Source of the DNA: Ruminococcus flavefaciens
GTDB taxonomy: Bacteria; Bacillota; Clostridia; Oscillospirales; Ruminococcaceae
DNA length: 64,000 bases
Direction: 5' to 3'
Assembly (NCBI RefSeq): GCF_900108555.1
Contig: NZ_FNWV01000001.1
Location: 634,973-698,972 of the forward strand
Numbering within the stretch: the first letter of the stretch is position 1; each line of letters starts with the position of its first letter. The notes under the pieces were generated by a model, which saw nothing but the letters and a program-made list of their open reading frames with translations, did not search any database and had not been told where the DNA came from. A program made the translations under genes and the position numbers. Below, one piece after another: positions 61,888 through 64,000 of the stretch.

Positions 61888-62562
61888 TCACTCCTTTGTA
61901 AGCTTATACCCCCGTCCCACAAGAGTCTTTATCTGCGCACCTGCGCTGCCGAGGGCTTTTCTAAGCTTTTTTATATGATTGTCCACTACGCGGTCGCTGC
62001 CGAAATAATCATAGCCCCATATCCTGTCAAGTAGAGTATCACGGGTGACTACCCAGTTCTCATGCTCTAAAAGATAGCGTAGTATAGCAAATTCTTTAGG
62101 CGGAAGCTCCACTTCTGTCCCCTCAGCAAAGCAGCGGAGTGTCATTGTGTCAAGGCTTATACCGCCGCAGTTCAGCACCTTGCTGTCGTCATTGCTGCCT
62201 GCACGGCGGACAAGTGCTTCACATTTGCTGTAGAGTACAGAGAGCAAGAATGGTTTAACGATATAGTCATCACAGCCAAGGTCATAGCCGTAGAGGATAT
62301 CCTCTTCCCTTCCCCTTGCAGTTATAAAAATCACGGGTATATCGCTCCTCATGCGCAGCTGTCTGCACAGCGTAAAGCCGTCTGTTTCGGGCAGCATGAT
62401 ATCCAGCAGAACAAGCTCATAGTCCATATCATCGCTTCTGATGATATCAAAGGCTTCGCCTCCGCTGTTTACCGCAGATACTTCCGTACCTTTTGTATTG
62501 AAGTAGTTTTTGATGACCTCACATATTTCGGTGTCGTCCTCTATAAGCAGAATTTTTTTCAT
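61888..62562 (-). CDS. OmpR/PhoB-type response regulator
   Basis: The 224-residue protein has a receiver domain with the acidic pair at residues 8-9 (IEDDTE), the phospho-Asp in LLDIMLPETDG and the Lys in DDYIVKPF, then a winged-helix Trans_reg_C domain (about 128-222, with DRVVDNHIKKLRKAL). Partner of the downstream histidine kinase. The operon promoter at 62660-62688 is well formed. Target genes are unknown. Confidence 0.97.
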   Translation of the reverse strand: MKKILLIEDDTEICEVIKNYFNTKGTEVSAVNSGGEAFDIIRSDDMDYELVLLDIMLPETDGFTLCRQLRMRSDIPVIFITARGREEDILYGYDLGCDDYIVKPFLLSVLYSKCEALVRRAGSNDDSKVLNCGGISLDTMTLRCFAEGTEVELPPKEFAILRYLLEHENWVVTRDTLLDRIWGYDYFGSDRVVDNHIKKLRKALGSAGAQIKTLVGRGYKLTKE

Positions 62563-62659
62563 AAGATGCGCGCTCCTTATTACTTTAACTGTATTATAAG
62601 ACTGCGATGTGTCTTTTGTGTATCCTTTTATTGTCTTTTGTGTAGCTTATTTCTATTTC

Positions 62660-62688
62660 ATTATATACACACCATGCAAAACTGTCAA
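62660..62688 (-). promoter_or_regulatory. Promoter of the two-component operon
   Basis: Minus-strand TTGACA, 17 bp, TATAAT. Confidence 0.85.
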
Positions 62689-62758
62689 ATTTCTCTCCAA
62701 TGAAAATATGTAAAGAGCAAAAAACGATCAATGAATGTAATTTCAGGCAAAAAATGTC

Positions 62759-62787
62759 TTGTAATAGCCAAATATTTGTAATATAAT
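62759..62787 (+). promoter_or_regulatory. Promoter of candidate structured RNA
   Basis: TTGTAA (62759-62764), 17 bp, TATAAT (62782-62787). Confidence 0.65.
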
Positions 62788-62793
62788 AATGTC

Positions 62794-62988
62794 AGAAAGT
62801 TAAAAAAGACTTTCTTCAGCAGTCTCATTGAAAGCAGCTGACGACAGAGAAAAATACACGATGGCACTTCATGTGTAGGCGCATATGAAGCTATAAACAG
62901 CTCATAGCTACGGAACTGTATGTCATCGTAAGCGGTACTACAGACCTGAAAAAACATTTCGGAAAATGGGAGTGCGCAGGTCTTTTTT
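62794..62988 (+). ncRNA. Candidate structured RNA (about 195 nt)
   Basis: A promoter is followed by 195 bases without an ORF, ending in a terminator with CAGGTCT then T6 (AGACCTG at 62942 pairs with it). The 5' end GTTAAAAAAGAC can also pair with the 3' end GTCTTTTTTAC, closing the whole molecule. Size and layout recall 6S RNA or the raiA-type RNA, but I cannot assign a family by eye. Confidence 0.55.
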
Positions 62989-63717
62989 ACGGCACATTTT
63001 GACCGCTTTTTTCAAAGTCGGAGCTTAAAGGTGCAATGTTTGGCTGCTGTGCAGATTTCGTATTCTCCTTGCTGTGATCTGTCCATGTGTCACGAGAGAA
63101 GCGAAAAATGCGGCAATTCTCCATCTGAACTGCCGATGATCTGCACATACTATGGAAAAACCTTACAACAGATCCAAAACTGATTATTACTCTACAATTT
63201 TGTACCCCCCCCTCCCTGAACCCTACCTTTTCCATACTAAAAACAAATAAAAAGACCGCTGGATCTCTTGTATACAGCAATAAATGTGATGTGTACCTGA
63301 TAGATTCAGCGATCGGGAATTGGCGGGTTCTTCACTGCACCGCAAAAGTATTACAGAGAGATGAACATTTTATCCGCATATTCCTTAGGAGTCTGCACCT
63401 TCTCAGGATTACCGTTTATCATTGAACATACCACTCTTAACAGTTACAGGACAAAATATAAATGGTGAAAAAATGATAATGGTTTATAAGATTTGCTCTC
63501 TGAAAAGCTTTTATAATTGCAAAGGACGGAATATCAGAAAATAAGGCATCTGATATTTACGGCAGCGGAAAGATCGTGATGATTTATCCTGCGATACTTT
63601 CCGTCTCCGTATCGGGAAATTCTTTCCCATCTTAGTACACGCTTGACCCACCTCTCTGAATAATAGATAAGAAAGCCCCTATATGACCGAGGGGGCTTTC
63701 TTATTTATACAGCTCAC
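62989..63717. other. Non-coding region with short hairpins and possible coding relics
   Basis: No ORF with family character. On the minus strand 63350-63440 a short open stretch (NGNPEKVQTPKEYADKMF) looks like the 3' end of a lost gene. A terminator-like hairpin ATAAGAAAGCCCC/GGGGCTTTCTTAT lies at 63667-63708. Confidence 0.4.
63667..63708. terminator. Terminator-like hairpin without nearby gene
   Basis: 13-bp stem with T-rich ends on both strands. Confidence 0.6.
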
Positions 63718-64000
63718 GATAACCGTAATGCTTATATAGTAGATTTTATACTGATTATTGAGAGAACCCCTTTGTCACTGCGTGACATCTCCCCGCACTG
63801 TGGGAAGTCACTTTCAAACTCTCTCCCGAAAACTTCTGGTTTTATTTTTTCTCAGATAGGGCACACCGTTAAATAAACAAGCTTTGTAATAATTTGGTGT
63901 GTGCCCTACCTGAGAAAAAATCAGCTAAAAAGTCTTTGGAAAGGGGTTCGGGGGATAACCTTTCCTCAGAAAGGGTTCCCCCGATAAATTAATATAAACT
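63718..64000 (-). repeat. Large palindromic repeat element, copy 2, cut by window end
   Basis: Reverse-complement relative of 48921-49240 with matching ends. Its central inverted repeat (63845-63867 with 63896-63920) has a different sequence but pairs with one mismatch and a small bulge. The GTCACTGCGTGACATCTCCC-type insert (63773-63811) lies in the other half of the element. Confidence 0.85.

Noticed and set aside
62987..63280. 97-residue minus-strand ORF near the window end
   Set aside because: No recognisable domain, no start signals, in a region with a C-run and repeat debris.

Overview
The window looks like chromosome of a Gram-positive, cellulosome-type member of the Ruminococcus group (Oscillospiraceae, Clostridia). 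Support: two C-terminal type I dockerins in large secreted proteins (26.7-30.9 kb and 57.3-60.1 kb), a secreted family 16 glucanase with a partial dockerin, a remnant of a GH9 cellulase, Thr-rich linkers, a valS T-box leader, clostridial sigma-A promoters (many with 17-bp spacers) and moderate GC. The species cannot be fixed from sequence reading alone. Close relatives of R. flavefaciens or R. champanellensis fit best.

Layout. 0-4.1 kb: M16 peptidase pair, lgt, folD. 4.2-9.5 kb: a lipoprotein, then an MBOAT acyltransferase, SGNH hydrolase and divergent protein kinase (probable surface O-acylation locus). 9.6-15.1 kb: a microprotein with a Na+-decarboxylase signature, a CNNM/CorC protein, a secreted caspase/CHAT-like protease and HtrA. 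15.2-26.2 kb: valS with T-box leader, prfB, a DUF421/DUF4363 pair, a cytidylate-kinase-like protein, gdhA, and an HD protein / O-acetylhomoserine sulfhydrylase / flavodoxin cluster. 26.7-30.9 kb: an LRR-dockerin protein bracketed by two copies of a 65-bp terminator repeat. 31.1-38.9 kb: a 7.7-kb island in the 3' end of a tRNA-Ala(GGC) gene. It has 43-bp att repeats, a tyrosine integrase and arm-site-like repeats at both ends. It carries an AgcS symporter, a SUKH immunity gene next to an HNH nuclease toxin interrupted at a C7 tract, an HTH protein, and remnants of a Y-family polymerase, a GH9 enzyme and a defence-type helicase. 39-48.6 kb: a GHL10 lipoprotein, a GNAT, and rpoC/rpoB. 49-53 kb: a TraB/GumN lipoprotein, a GntR regulator, PPK2 and a DUF4003 protein. 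53.8-62.6 kb: GH16, a lipoprotein, a SpoU methyltransferase, a dockerin metalloprotease and a two-component system. 62.6-64 kb: non-coding.

The most unusual content is in the intergenic DNA, which holds three superposed families of structured repeats. (1) At least a dozen REP-like hairpins have a fixed GTAG head (CTAC on the other strand) but stems of different sequence that still pair. (2) Degenerate arrays with a strict 7-bp period usually abut those hairpins or nearby stop codons. (3) Two inverted copies of a ~300-bp element (48.9 and 63.7 kb) share their ends but have entirely different central palindromes, so the fold and not the sequence is conserved. Four promoter-terminator units without an ORF are candidate small RNAs.

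All calls come from reading the sequence and given translations. No database search, folding program or alignment was run.
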